Notes: generated from the letters alone by a model not told the origin. 64,000 nt of DNA from Apis mellifera (GCF_003254395.2 NC_037644.1:10024086-10088085); one strand, 5' to 3'; shown: positions 11,381 through 24,475, numbered from the stretch's first letter. Made by a program: numbers and translations.

Positions 11381-12600
11381 GCCAATGGATCAGAATGGAT
11401 AGAAAGAAAAATCATCGTTCGTGTTCGTAAACGGAGAAACACGGTTGTCGTGAGTTTTCTTTTTTATTTTTTATTTTTTATTTTTTTTTTTTCGTCTCCT
11501 TTTCTTTCTCTTTCTCTTTCTTTTTCTTCCCCTCCTCTTTAAAATGGAGAACGCGGATAAATCTGGTCGTAAATTACGTTTTAATAGGTGTTGGAAAGCT
11601 GTTGAATGTTTAACGGATAACGGTAGGTCTGAGGTGTGCAAGGACGGTGTTCTTATTAATTGTAACGACGCGAGGTGTTTACGCGGACACCGTTAATTTA
11701 TTAGATTGTTACCGGTGATTAATGTATCATTCCTATTCGACCGAGTCATCGCTGATAAGGTGAACGTGATAAAGTGAATGTTATAAAGGCGTATATAAAG
11801 GGGAATTGCGTCCTGCGTGAGAGTGGTTGTTCAATTTTTGATAGGAGCGGTGATTTAGACTAGATGCTCCCCATTTATGGTGGAACTGGTGGTTAGATTT
11901 ATCGGAAGATACTCTCCTCACTCGTGTCCACTCGTTTATACCAAGCTAATAGCTCGAAGGGTTGGTTCAGATATCGATTATGCTTGAATTGTGGGATATA
12001 TCGTTATAAATGGACGGAATCGAAGACGTTTAATGTTCCCTCGCGAGAAGATCGCCCATTCCCTTTATCCTGTATCGAGTTTCCCGCGTGTAATAATTTC
12101 CTGGGCTCGTAATAATCAGGTTTAATCAGGCAAGCGCGCATATATAATTTATTATATTCTGAATTATGTAATGCGCTTTCGAGATACGAATTCCATTAGT
12201 CCATTAGTTATAGAATATTCTTGTACATTAATCTTTTTTGCAGATTTAAATTTTTCGTCCTTACGAATGTAACATTTTTTTTTTTTTGTTATGATGTCTC
12301 TCTGCTACGATTATGTTTTATAATTTAACAAAAGATTTGTTAAAAATTGTAACAATAGATATTTCCTATTCGAAAGAAAAATTTTTCTTAAACGATGAAT
12401 TGCTATTATATACAGTTGCAAGATCTCAAAGTTCTATCTAACAAGTTTTATAATTAAATCCTATCGAAATCCTAATAAACGCAGCCCAAAGATATACCAA
12501 GCAATTAGCCATCATCGAACCACTACCCTTCGCTCGATCCACCACCGAGAAAGGAAAACGAAAATTACCCGAACCAATTTACCTTTACACGCACTAATTA
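11381..12600. other. AT-rich spacer with a TATA-like element
   Basis: No gene is seen. A T-rich microsatellite of TTTTTTA units lies at about 11458-11493. GTATATAAAGGGG (11791-11803) is a strong TATA-box sequence, but no TCA-type initiator sits about 31 bp downstream; the nearest TTCAA is about 40 bp away, so the promoter case is weak. Confidence 0.6.
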
Positions 12601-13090
12601 CATTCGCAGAAGAAACACTCTCTCCCCCCTTCCTGCAACTGAATCGATTATTACCATCGATCAGAGTCCTCTCCCAATTATCGAAAAAAACCAGCGTGCG
12701 CCTCCACCCTCCACTCCGCTCCGGAATCGATTATGCAAGAATTTATGAACAGGCATGGGGACACACTCCGCTCTCGCGAGGGGAGTGAGCAATCATCCAA
12801 TTAAGTTTCGTTGAAAATTCGTACGCGCGAAGAATTGTGGCGGGCGGAGGAGGGGGACAGGGACTAGGCTCGTCGACTCGCTGCAGGACTCTCGAACTTG
12901 AAATCCAGGCACGTATGTACCCGCGTCGCATTACCATACTTGTCACCAGGCCCCGCTCGCATTATATTCGGCCGGTGCGCCGAGTTTTCCCTACTTGGCG
13001 ACTTCCGGTGTGCCAAGCCCCGTTTCCCTCCCCTCCCCTCCCCTCGCCAACTCACGGCGGTGCATTCGAGATTCGTAACGCGATAACGTA
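12601..13090. other. CpG-rich patch
   Basis: GC- and CpG-rich interval with TCTCGCGAGG (12772-12781), several purine/pyrimidine tracts and a minus-strand G-quadruplex candidate (13026-13043). Open frames on both strands have no recognisable product. Confidence 0.5.
13026..13043 (-). other. G-quadruplex candidate (minus strand)
   Basis: The plus strand shows four C tracts (3, 4, 4 and 4 bases) separated by single T. The minus strand therefore has four G tracts with one-base loops, the most stable class of predicted G-quadruplex; the plus strand could form an i-motif. Formation is inferred. Confidence 0.6.
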
Positions 13091-14033
13091 ACGCGGTCGT
13101 TTGGAGGAGATAATGGAGAAATATCGCCAATTTTCGCCTATTTGTGTCGTACGCCACGCGACACAGCTGTGGATGATCTGGAGTTCGATGATGGTGTATC
13201 GCGAGAATATACACGGGAATTGGTTTAGGGGAATGGATGGTGTATTTGTTCAGATGGAAATGAAATATTCAACGTTTCGATGGATTTAAATAATTAAGTT
13301 ATTGAAGGATTAATTTTCTATTGAAAGAATTGAGGTTAAGTAGCTCGGTTCTTCTTCGCTCAAAGTGTGGGCTGCGTTAATAATTATTAGGCATCGTGGA
13401 TAAAGATAGAGAACGAACTTGTTTTTATATATTTTTACAATAATGCAAATTATTCGATAAATTTATACATTAAGTGTACTTTAAATATATCTTTTTTAGT
13501 GGAGATTTTAATTGGAGATTGGATATTTCAGATTGGGAGTATTTTGTTATGGAAGTGATAGTAGTTGTTGTTAGGAAAAATGTAACGATCGATCGTTGCG
13601 TTTCTTGGTTCTAAAAACCCTGGTGATGTGATTCCATGAAGAGCTAATGCTCGAACTTTCCTTCTTCATTTCACGTCAACGAAGCCTTTTACTTATAAAT
13701 CCTGACCCCCGGCGACGTGGCCGCCCTAACACATCCGGTAATCCGATTTACGCTTCACTTCCTATTTTATTTTCGTATTCTCTCTTATTCTCCTTGCGCA
13801 TTCCTCGACGATATCTTCGTCGAGATCAATCTTTACTATCGAGATTGTTATAAATCATCATCACTGTACGATCGGATCACGTCATTTATAATTTTTCTGA
13901 ATTCTATCAAAGGTTAGATACAGTTGATCTACGATAAATTCGTTATCACTTCGTCAGATATTCACCAGACTGAATATTAGTCATCTAAATTTTTTATTGT
14001 AATATTTTATTTTTTATTTTTATTCCTAGTACT
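13091..14033. other. AT-rich non-coding spacer
   Basis: No gene is seen. A few short frames lack any recognisable feature. Confidence 0.7.
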
Positions 14034-14580
14034 CATCAAGATTACTTGAATTTCGATTTTCCAAGACTACACCTTATCATTCCTTCGATATTCTTAAAAT
14101 CATTTTCATTGTTAATCCATCGATACTATTTATAATATTATTTATAAAATCATTAATCAAATCATTGATTAATCCATCATCAATATTTCCAAAATTATTC
14201 ATATATCAATTCCACTGTATCACCATTATCGATAAATAATTCATCACCAAATGTCAAAAGACATCTTTGCAAAATTATTTCTCATCAAGATTATTTAAAT
14301 TTCGATCTTCCAAGATTACACCTCACCATTCCTTCGATATTCCTAAAATCATTCGCATTATTAATCCATCGATACCATTTATAATATTATTCACAAAATT
14401 ATCGATTAATCCATCGTCAATATTTCCAAAATTATTCATATACTGATTTTTACCATTCCTTCGATCTAAAAATTATTCACATTATTAATCAATACGATTT
14501 ATAACATTATTCACAAAATCATTAATTCAATCATCGTTCATTAATTCATATTTCCAAAAATTATTCATACACCAATTCCA
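14034..14580. repeat. Degenerate tandem repeat, about 249 bp unit
   Basis: CATCAAGATTA starts units at 14034 and 14283 (period 249). Within the units the phrases CCATTCCTTCGAT and TTTCCAAAATTATTCATA recur in order, and a shorter third unit resumes near 14448. The copies differ by scattered substitutions and small deletions, so the array is old. It is AT-rich with no sustained frame. I recognise no family. Confidence 0.75.
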
Positions 14581-15260
14581 TTGTCTGTCGTCACCATGCA
14601 CGTAGAATTGCGCGCACGCAATCAAAGGCGGACGAGGCGCGCCGTTTCGTCAAAACGTCGACACTATCTGCTATTATCCCGAGGATCCCTTAGATCAGCT
14701 CGTCGGCAATGTTTTATCCTAATGAGTACAACAGCCGCGTCTACGATACGAGGCTCCTGGGAATCGGGCGGCCAACATTGATGAAGATGGTTGCGAAAAG
14801 GAGGCGAAAAGGGGTCGTTAAACTCTCGAAAGCCAAAGACAGATGGAAATGGAGGGAAAGAGAGGGGAGAGGGAGGAGAGAGAAGAGGAGTTGAACGAGC
14901 ACGACAGTGGACAGTGGCCGATACATTAATTTAATTAGCAGGAAATGGACGAGCCGCCTGGCAGGATCTGTGCATAGAGTCCATCCAGTGCGTGTGCAAC
15001 GGCATTAAATGCGTGGACACGTTTCACGGGAGGTGGCTCTCCCGAAAGGGAGAGGCCGTGGAAAGGCGTCGCACGATCTTACTCCGTTTGCATAAGCCGC
15101 CGATCCAACCCTCTCCCTCTTCTCCCTCCCTCTCTCTCTCTCTCTCTCCTTTTCCCTCTTTGCGATAGCATCTGTGGAATCAACGATAATGAGATACGGG
15201 CGAAATTGGAATAGGATACGCGCCACGCAACCTCCCTTCTTGTTCACGTAGGTGGGAACG
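14581..15260. other. Mixed GC-richer spacer
   Basis: No gene is seen. It holds purine-rich strings (14780-14890), a TC repeat (15131-15148) and CpG-containing sequence around 15000-15120. Confidence 0.6.
15131..15148. repeat. (TC)9 microsatellite
   Basis: Uninterrupted TC repeat in a pyrimidine tract. Confidence 0.9.
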
Positions 15261-18200
15261 AGATGATGAAGATGAGAAAAACTGGTTCGAATTCGTGAAT
15301 TCTTAAAAATAATTTTCGATTTTTGATTCGATTAATTATTTTTCAAGATTGTTCCATTCGGATAATTAACGTGGATTAATTAACGTATATACGTGCAGAT
15401 GATTTCGTCGGGCTCAAGAAAGGATCAAATGTCCATCCAGGATAAATTTATATATATATATACTTGGAGATACCTTCTCTATACGCGGGATATAAATATT
15501 AATGGGATAATACCTTTGATAAGTAAATAAGGTTTATGTATTATGTATTAAATTAAGTTAGAATAATTAAAGTTTATATTATATTCACGTGGTGAAACGA
15601 GATAAAGATAGCTATATTTAAGCGAGATGTAAATAGAACCGTTTCGTTGAAAGAAGAATGGATATATACATTCGATTTTAAATTTTATCAAAATTTATAA
15701 TTTCGAATTCTTTCTTCGTTGAAAGAATTGAAAAATAATTTCCCCTTACTTTACCCTATTAAATATTCATTTTCTCAATTTATAGGATTACCTGACTATA
15801 TAATAAAAAGTCTAGTCACGTCTTGGAAAAAAAGAAATTTCCATAAACGTGTTCCATGAAAGTAATAACGCTGTCGCGTGAAATAAAATAAATATAGACA
15901 ATCGCGTTAAATATTCTCATCGTAATCTGCGAAGTACAACGTGCAGGACACCGATCACCGTTATGAATAAATAGGAGAAGGAGAAAGGAAGAGAGGATTC
16001 ATTTTCACATAAACTGATCGGTAGCTATCGGCTATTGGTCAAAACATGGCTTGCCAGACTCGGGCCAGAAGAGGTCCTCCATCTACAAAACGATGATATC
16101 CGTTATCTACGATCGGCAGGAAGAAATTACTCAAGAGGATGACAGTGCGAGCCGAGTGAGTTTACTATTATATTTTATTATAAAGCCGGGATCGGGATCG
16201 AAGATCGTAGATAAAGGATGAAATGCCGAGTCCCCGATACGATGATAGACGGAGAAACAAAGAGAAGGCAAAAGCCGGAATATGGTGCTCATATATCGCG
16301 TCTTACGATCACGAAACCTCCTCGATCACGTTTCCTTTCCCGTACCTCGATCTTTTCCCGATACGACCTATCTATCGATCGTACACCACGATTTTTCTTC
16401 CCTCACGGACCGTACACCTGCATTTCTTTGACGAGATGAAGGCCACCTATAATCGTTAACAATTGTATACACCGATAATATTAAGCAATTCTATCTTGGT
16501 AATTAAAAATCTTCAACTTCTTCACATTACGACGAAATTAATTTTTTCACGTTGGTTGAAAGATTATAAAGTAATTTTAACCCTTCGTCTTCTTCGAGAG
16601 AATTCGTTGGAACGAGAATTTTTCGTGAAATATTTTCTAAAAGAGACTTGTTTGAACAGAAAGATAAACAGCGTACCAGTAGAAACCGGTAGTACATCGG
16701 AAAGTGTATATGCGATGGAAAAACTTTAAATTTCAATTTTTTAAGATATTAAAAAATTAAGTATCCAATAAAACGAGCATGCGTCCCGTCGCCATTTTTC
16801 GAGGAAGGCGCGAGCGGATACGTATAAGCAGCATATATAAGGAGCATACGCGAGACAAAACGGAAGCCATAAAGAGGCGTTGGTTTCCCATTAAGGGGAG
16901 GTGAAACACGCCGGTCGCGTTCGCGGAAAAAGCATAAAGACGATAACCAATGGTAATTGAATGAACGATTACGGGCGATAGTTAGGGCGAATAAATTGCC
17001 GGGATAATCATCAGCATAAGAAGCCGCAACTAAGTGAAATACGCGTGGCGGTGCTGGCGATAAAAGGATAAAATCCTCGGGGAAGGGGAGGGGAGAGGCG
17101 ACAGCCGTATATGGTGTGTTCCTCGAAAAACACGCGCATCTATTAACAGAGCCCAACGGAAGAAATGCTTTATGAATACTTAGAATTGATTCGTGAGAAG
17201 TCGTAAAATTATCCGGCCGGTTATCCGACTTCCTGCAATTGAATAATGTAATGATTCGAATATCTATGGGATATAATTTTATTACGGCAAAACGTTATCC
17301 AAAAGGTTTTTTCCTCGATCTCTGTACTTTGAGAGTATCTCTTATTTTGATATTGTGACATCTCTTGCTTTATGACAGATCGAGATAAGATCAGAAGAAA
17401 ACTCGCTTCGATTCGTATAAAGAACAGTAAGAAAAAATAATTTTTCAATTCAAAGTTTCAAATCAAAGATTCAAAGTTTCCATTGACTCGTATTTTTTCC
17501 TGGAAATGCATTTTTCTGGGAAAGGAATAACGAAGAATAGTAAATGATTAAAAATTGTCTCTTTCTCTAGAGGACAATATTCTCTAGAATCGAAAGTCGT
17601 ATTGGAAATAAATGAAAAAGGATTTTGAAGGATAAGATTCCTCGTTGATCGAGAATCATTATTCTTGCTATATCATAGCGATTTAAATTCTTTCTAATTT
17701 TTATAAAATTTACTTCATTGGTATATATTTTTATTTCTATAGAAAAAAATTCAAGAAATAAATACAAATTAACTTTCGATGTAAATTTAATTAAAACCCT
17801 TACAATTTTCGACTCCCCTTCCTTTCGAAATTTCTCTCTCGAAATATTAATCACGACAAGGAAGTCGATTTCATCGATCTCCCATCTCGACCGACTGATT
17901 TTTCTCAATTTAAATTCCCTCCCCTTCCGACCATATAAATCTCTCATCACAACGTCGAGAGAGAGAAAAGGAGAGGAAGAAAACGAAACTAACCGTCTCA
18001 TCGTTACGTTCTCTGCCCATCAATTTCCCATTAAAAACACAACAAACACAAACACACTCATCGCAACAGAGGCGAGAGGCTCCAACAAATTCCATCTTAC
18101 ACACGCGATAGGAAATTATTATTCGAATAATACCGCCGTGGCTGCGGTCAAAATGAAAACATAAATAAAACCGGAAACCATATAGAGAACACCGATCATC

Positions 18201-18297
18201 GATCTATCCTGAACTTTGTCGCGAAAACAAAGACAAAGGAGAAGAGTAAAAGAAAGACGACGGATCCTTGTCTAACGCATCCCTTCAGTTCAAGGGG
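15261..18297. other. Mostly AT-rich spacer
   Basis: No supported gene. 16220-16450 and 16760-17160 are somewhat GC-richer and give open frames of 70-135 codons on one or both strands without domain signatures. 17160-17900 is AT-rich. The remainder leads to the TATA/initiator pair at 18298. Confidence 0.65.
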
Positions 18298-18331
18298 TAT
18301 AAAACGAAAATAATATTAAGACTCGTTCAGT
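18298..18331 (+). promoter_or_regulatory. Candidate core promoter: TATA box and initiator
   Basis: TATAAAA occupies 18298-18304. TTCAGT follows at 18326-18331 with the initiator A at 18329, exactly 31 bases after the first T of the TATA box, the canonical spacing. TCAGT is the arthropod initiator core. No downstream promoter element is evident, as is usual for TATA promoters. The predicted transcript would begin at 18329; the first ATG at 18382 opens only a 31-codon frame ending at 18477, and a plausible 5' splice site (GAG|GTGCGT) lies at 18604-18612. A non-coding first exon or lncRNA is as likely as a coding gene. Confidence 0.35.
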
Positions 18332-18944
18332 GACTTAGAAGCTTAGAAGCGTTTTATATTCGTGTTACAGGGAGGGAGTTGATGCAGGTAGTCATTAGGG
18401 TACGGTTTCGCCTCGCTATTCGCACAGGGATCCCGTGCCTCGACGTTTTCGTGTTTTTGCACGCGGTCGAACGATAAGCATGCAGACAGAGAGAGAGAGA
18501 GAGAGAGAAAGAGAAAGAGAGAGAGAGAGAAAAAAGGAGGAGGAACTCGATTGCCGTTGCACGTATATGGAATCTGTAATTCGTCCGGTACTCTGTGATT
18601 CGAGAGGTGCGTTTCACCGGTGCTAAGAAGAGCTAAGAAGCGGCGATTCCGAAGTGGCGCGTTAACCCCTCGTGAGCTATTACGAGGAGGAGATCGATTC
18701 GACGGTGGCCTCCTGGTGCCGTTTTGCCTCGATCCTCGGGATTCGTGCGCATTCGTACGCGGAGAGTGCGAATCTCTCTGTGAAATTGCGCGTGATTCGC
18801 TTTCTTTCAGGGATTGACTCGATTCTCTTATGGGGAGAATGGGAGGATCGAGGACGAGGGAAACTTTCTCGTCGAAGATCTTACGAAGAAGCCGAGATGA
18901 AATTATTTAAATTCAATTCTGTGAATCGTTATGCTTATGGATAG
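18332..18944. other. GC-richer DNA downstream of the candidate promoter
   Basis: Contains a 31-codon frame (18382-18477), the compound GA microsatellite and open frames of 60-90 codons with arginine/glutamate bias. None is recognisable. It may be the first exon of an unannotated transcript. Confidence 0.4.
18488..18530. repeat. Compound (GA)n microsatellite
   Basis: GA repeats of about 20 and 15 bases interrupted by GAAA units, followed by an A-run. Confidence 0.9.
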
Positions 18945-19873
18945 AGGTATTTTTTTCACGTGGTGTGATGCAAGTTGTGGTTGATGAAAGTTCTCTGCTC
19001 GCAATTTCGTTTTTGTCAATTTGCAAGAGGCGGATGTATATTGATTTCTTGTTCGTTTCCTCTTGCATGTATGTGCAATTCTTTGTTGGTTATTTTATAC
19101 CTTCAATATATATATTATATATATATAATATATAATATATTATATATAACTTCAGATTGGCCTAATCCTTAGAAATGGAATGGTTAGATCGAATGATTCA
19201 GAGATTAGATTGCAAGTCAAACCTGTAATAATTCTGTCTCATTTTATTAAATCAGGAAAATGTTCTTTTGAACCGATGAATCACGGTATGTTTGAAAATA
19301 AACTCGAACTGACTACCGATTTTTTGTCAAAATTTTCATTGAATCTGATATTCGTTGAACTCAAGGAAAGGAAAACTTACTGATCCGCGTAAAAGTCCGA
19401 AAAACGGGAAAGCGACGAGCGAAACAAAGGGGTCTTCCACTCCATGAAACAATTCTCCTTCTCCGTTCTTCGATCCAACAGAAGAAGAAGAAGCGAGAAA
19501 CGCGCAAACACGGCTGAAAAGTGCATTCCGGTGTTTCGGCGACAAAGCGGAATTATGCTTTCGTCCCTGCTTCCGGTGTTTCTCGAGGCCGCGATCCCAT
19601 TCGAGAAAATAATTAAGGCGCAGCCAGATGTCGAGGATGATAACGGGCAAGCTTTTTCACGCGAACCCGTTCCTCCCATTTTCGTCGTCTTGTTCGTCGT
19701 TATCTAGATCCGAGTCCCGAGACAGGGATAAACTTCCCCGGCGGTGTGAAAGAGAATGGATTAGGGCCGTGGAGAAAGAGGTGAAAGATGGTGGGAGGGA
19801 ATGATGTTGGGCTCGCGAGTCGTTGAACCGCTTGTCCGTTGTGCAATCGTTCGTTCCTCGCGGAAACTCTCGC
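18945..19873. other. Mixed non-coding spacer
   Basis: No gene is seen. An AT alternating tract (19104-19149) could extrude as a cruciform. 19380-19800 is GC-richer with CpGs and gives open frames on both strands that lack domains. Confidence 0.65.
19104..19149. repeat. (TA)n low-complexity tract
   Basis: About 45 bases of almost only TA/AT steps, self-complementary over much of its length. Confidence 0.85.
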
Positions 19874-20235
19874 CATTCCGATTTATTGCCGGCATTTCGC
19901 CCGATTTCGAGATCGTAACGCCGTTACTTCCTTCCCTGTTTTCTTCGGATTTTTATTTCAATTTTTCTTTTTTTTTTTTTATGAATATTTCTTTAGTAAA
20001 AATAATCTCGTCATTCCGATTTATTGACCGATTTCGAGATCGTTATTTTCTTCCCTGTTTTCTTTTTATCAATTTTTTTTTTTATGAATATTTCTTCAGT
20101 AATCAAAAATAATCTCGTCATTCCGATTTATTGACCGATTTCGAGATCGTTATTTCTTTTCCTGTTTTCTTTGGATTTTTATCAATTTCTTTAGTAATCA
20201 AAAATAATTTCGTCACTCCGATTTATTCAAGATAA
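19874..20235. repeat. Degenerate tandem repeat, units of 95-138 bp
   Basis: Units begin with CATTCCGATTTATT (or CACTCCG) at 19874, 20012, 20119 and 20214, giving periods of 138, 107 and 95. Each contains CGATTTCGAGATCGT, TTCCCTGTTTTCTT or similar, a T-run, ATGAATATTTCTT and AATAATCTCGTC. Unit length falls along the array through shortening of the T-run and loss of inner words. The open frame through it is a by-product of the repeat. Confidence 0.8.
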
Positions 20236-21960
20236 TTAAAGAATATTTGTTATTTAATTTCTCGATGGTTGAAGTCTTTTTTTTTTTTTAAATTAAAATA
20301 TTGGGCAGTTGTCGATGTGTGAAAGTTCAGTGTGAAAGTTCATTGTAAGAATATGTAATTGATAATTCGTTACAATTTTTACTTTGCTTTATGTAGCTAG
20401 GCCTTACTACATGAGTTTGCTGAACCGTGAAGTTTTGATAAGCGAGTACTTGACACTTCACGATTGTGATAAATAAGTTTGTGATTGTACGTTTATTGAA
20501 GTTGATAAGGTAATGATCTGTTACCATTATTTCTAATAAAAATTTCTTCTCAGTTTCAGAAATATTTGATTAAGTAACGTACACGTGGTAGAGATCCGGT
20601 TTCGTTCTCAATCAATAATATTTTTCTCTCACGAGATGAAAATCATCGACCAACATTGTGCGTTGATTATCCACATTTATCCAACTAGCTATAAACTTGT
20701 CACTTACAACGCTTTCGTATTAAAATTTAGAATCGTGTAAAATTTCTCAAAAGTAATCAAAATTCCTTTCGACAAAAGTAATTCTATTCCTCGCATTATT
20801 AATTATGTTTTCAATTTAATCTTTTTACCGATTTAATGCAAAGAAGAGGAATTTTTAAAAGTAATCAAATATCCCATCTATCTAATTTGCTAAACTCCAT
20901 TCTCTTGATTTTGTCAATATCAGTTCTCGTTATTGAAAAAAATACGCAGATCCAATACGCTCAAATATTTTCAATCATTTCGAAGCCAATGATATTTATC
21001 TCTCTCCAATCTGCTGAAGTAAGCACTGAAGAAGATCCATCCAACAGCGTTTTTCGAGTGAAATCGAATAGAACGCGTGCGACAAAGAAAAGAGGGGGGG
21101 AAGGAAAGGAAGGAGACAGGTGAACCGTTCGTGGAACCGACATGCGTTTTACGCGTTTCCCGCAGTGTAACAGGTATAGCGCATAGCGACATAGAATAAA
21201 AAAAAAAAAAAAAAAGAAGAAGAAGGGGCTGCATCCGCTGCGGGACGCATCAACCGAACAATAGGTTTCCTCGGTGGACGAAATTAATGTTATTATTGGA
21301 CCAAATGTCTGGGGGCCACGTCGTGGGAAGAAACGTTTTCTCGACAACCTTTCTTCTCTTCCCTCTGACTTACGCTCATGCCTTTTCCCTCCCTCCTCTC
21401 CTGAAGGACATCGCTCGATTCCTGTCCTCTTCCCTCCCCTACCCCTTTTTACGAAAGAAGAAAGTGTTTGGAATCGTATTAATTATCAATTCACGATTTA
21501 GAATAAAGTGCAAAGAATATGGAAATGCATTGTTTAACGAGCTCCATTGTTGAATTAATGACCTCTGCCAACAATGTTCTCTAATTTCGAAGTTTGAGGA
21601 ATTGTGATCGAATATGATGTTAATGTTTTTTCCTGAAATTCTGTTTATGCAAGTTAATTTAATCGAAATGATATTGAATATTACTCCAATCATTGAGATG
21701 ATCGTATATTAATATTCCCATATTGTGGATAAAAAAAGAAGTAACGATTTTTTTAATTCAGCATCGTTTCCAGATATCAATATTCCCCGAATTGTATATA
21801 TTTGTATACGCGCGATCGAAACTTCTTTTGAAAGGTTCCAGTTCCAATTCGTTTTTCCCTCCATTTCCCCAAACTCTGGAAAATTAGATTTTCCAAACTT
21901 CCATAATAAAAGAAAGGAAAGATAAAAATAAATAGAAAAATCGTGGATACTCGGTCCGGT
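20236..21960. other. AT-rich spacer
   Basis: No gene is seen. An A-run lies near 21199-21215. A slightly GC-richer patch near 21040-21460 gives open frames without domains. Confidence 0.7.
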
Positions 21961-24120
21961 CCGTGTGTGCAACGGACGATACGCGTGAAAGGTTTTCTAC
22001 CGTGTTTCAAAGCGCGCGGGAAAGAGACGGCCGATAACGAAATAACGTCGAGGCAGAGCGAGACGAGGCGAGGGACGCAACGCGGCGCACGCAAACGCGA
22101 TAGATCGTGTTCAGAGGCTCGACAGGAAGTGGGCGTTCGATGGAATTCGGCCAAGGTAGGAGAGCCGGGCAAAGGTGGAAGTCGCCCATTACGATTACGT
22201 GGTTTCATTTGTTAAAAAAAAAAAAAGAAAGAAAGAAAGAAACAAACATCGTCGTCGTTTCACGATAATTATTATCGGCCGTTATTGAAGTGAAAACTCG
22301 AAAACGATTCTCTTAACGTCTTCTTTAATCACGATCGATGCAGTTCCTTGAAAATGTGTGCAATGTGTGAAATTATGAAACGTTTTTTTTTTCTTAGATC
22401 GTTTGTGATATCAAGGATGGAGCAAAATATTATAAGATAGTTTTATTGATTTGTTCGTGAAGAATTGAATTTTTTGATTTTCTTCTAGAATGTATTTATC
22501 GCGATAAAAAGAAGATAATTGTTTTTTAATGCATAACAATAATTCTTGAATTAAAAATTTACACGTGCAAATAATCGTAAAAGATATTTTTATATACATT
22601 TATTCCTTTTTATTCTCGTATTATTAAATTTTTATGGTTATAAAAGCTTCACTAAATAACGTAAAAATACAATAAATATTTTGAGCATTTTTCATGGCCA
22701 CTAACATTCTTGAACGAATTGTAACAATAGTTACAACTCGTTGTCGTAAGAATTTTATGAAAGGAAGACAGGAAACTATCTTGGAATGGAACTACGTTGG
22801 AAAAATATCCATCTTTCTTTCACTTATATTTCATACATTCAATTTAAAATACACAGACTTTATAAATTCAGAGCAAGCAAAATTTAAATTTCTCTTAAAT
22901 TGATATATAAAGAAAAAAAAAACACATTTTCATAATTTCTCTTCTCTTCACACGCTATTCGAGGAATCTCGCAAATTCCATAACGCGAAATTATTAAAAC
23001 ATCTTCGACTGTAATTACTTTTTTTTTTTTTTTTTACGCGCACAGAAAAGCTATGCACGATCGTAAAGATTTTCCTCGCATTCCCCGCTATATTTATATT
23101 TAACCATAACATCACGTAAGACAGATAAACTCACGATATTGCCGTAATTCAAGTCTCTCCACTCAAGTTGCTGCACCTTTTTTCCCGGGATCAAGGAGCG
23201 AAGGGAAGAGACGTTCACTGGCAAGGCCTCGTACGTTCGTTTCTTGTAATCATAGAATCATCTCTCGGATCTGGTCCATTCTCTTTCTCTCTTTCTAGCG
23301 CCAATATTTCATCATCGAGCCGTATTTCTTAAGAAGAAGAAGAAGAAGAAGAAGCTCGCTTCGATTCTAGTCCGATAGCCTTCAAATCGGCGAGAGTCGT
23401 TGATCGATCGTTCTCGCGTCACGTCAACCACTGTCCAACTTCTTCCACCCTTTTGCATTCCATTGTGCATACCCTTTCCTTTTTGGAATGGGCTCGTCGT
23501 CGCGACGACGCCCTTCGCCTATCGTTCCCTTCTTAATAATTAACAGCTTGTCGCGCCCACTCTGCTCGCTCGTCTCGACGATGATTTTACATCGATGTAA
23601 ACAACGCGATCACGTTGGCCGACGAGCGTCGGTTACGTCGACGTATTAAATCCGTGATTAAAATCGAAGCAAGTGGAATCAAACTGAAATTATTAACAAT
23701 TATTTCCCTCGCGACTCGAATTTTATCTTGATTAAGATGTCAGATATTTTTCAACGTGAATTTATAAATTTGTAACTTGAATAGTCAACTGTTCCAAAAA
23801 TAAATCTTGGGAATAAATTAAAAAAATATATTCGTCGAAGAAGAAAACGTTCTATAAAGATATTCATTAAAAAAAAAAAATGAACTATAATTCATTCTTT
23901 TCGACGTTTGATTTAATTAAAAAGCGAAAACAATAATTCTAAACTCCTCGTAAAACAATTCTACCTCGTAAATACACAATTTTCCTCGCAGAAGATTATG
24001 TATATATTCGATAAAAAAAAAGAAAGAAAAAAAATTAAACACAGAAATTTAACTCAACCAACTTCCCGAACACTTCGAAAGAAAAAAGGAAACTTCAAAC
24101 CCTTCATCTAGACTCACTTC
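21961..24120. other. Mixed spacer with one CpG-rich patch
   Basis: 21960-22200 is CpG-rich, giving an arginine-rich frame on the plus strand and its shadow on the minus strand; no product is recognisable. 22220-23100 and 23640-24110 are AT-rich. 23150-23640 is intermediate and holds an AAG repeat (23331-23354) and, on the minus strand, GGCGCTAG (23295-23302), half of the CTCF-like motif. Confidence 0.65.
23331..23354. repeat. (AAG)8 microsatellite
   Basis: Uninterrupted AAG repeat. Confidence 0.9.
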
Positions 24121-24324
24121 GCACTTCCAGTAGCCGCATTACGCCCCCTTCCTTGCCTCACCAACAAGCAACAGCAACAACATTGTCCTGTAGGCTATCA
24201 TAAATTGCAAACGATTTTCTCCCATTCCTCCACTCGCCCATCGTTCAATCCTCCTCGTCGCACCTGCTTCCTTCCCCCGCATTTTCCATGATAATTCCCT
24301 CTTCTCGCCACCATCGGCCGTTCG

Positions 24325-24331
24325 AGAAGAA

Positions 24332-24362
<31 letters not shown>
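24325..24362. repeat. (AAG)n microsatellite with one AGG unit
   Basis: About 38 bases of AAG repeats interrupted once. Confidence 0.9.
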
Positions 24363-24451
24363 CGATCACGAGAGAGTATCAACCGCGGACCAACGTGATG
24401 TGCCCTTCCATCCGTCGTGTGTTGCACATTCAACGGCGAGGACAGGCTGAC

Positions 24452-24475
24452 AGAGAGAGAGAGAGAGAGAGAGAG
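24452..24475. repeat. (AG)12 microsatellite
   Basis: Uninterrupted AG repeat. Confidence 0.9.

Noticed and set aside
11791..11833. GTATATAAAGGGG as a promoter
   Set aside because: Good TATA sequence, but the nearest initiator-like TTCAA is about 40 bp downstream, outside the usual spacing.
15285..15300. GGTTCGAATTC, similar to a tRNA B box
   Set aside because: The flanking bases do not form a T-arm stem, and no A box or acceptor stem is found upstream.
16749..17156. YADD tetrapeptide in a minus-strand frame, suggesting reverse transcriptase
   Set aside because: The surrounding residues (AASYADDYPG) lack the hydrophobic context of a reverse transcriptase motif and no other polymerase motif is present.
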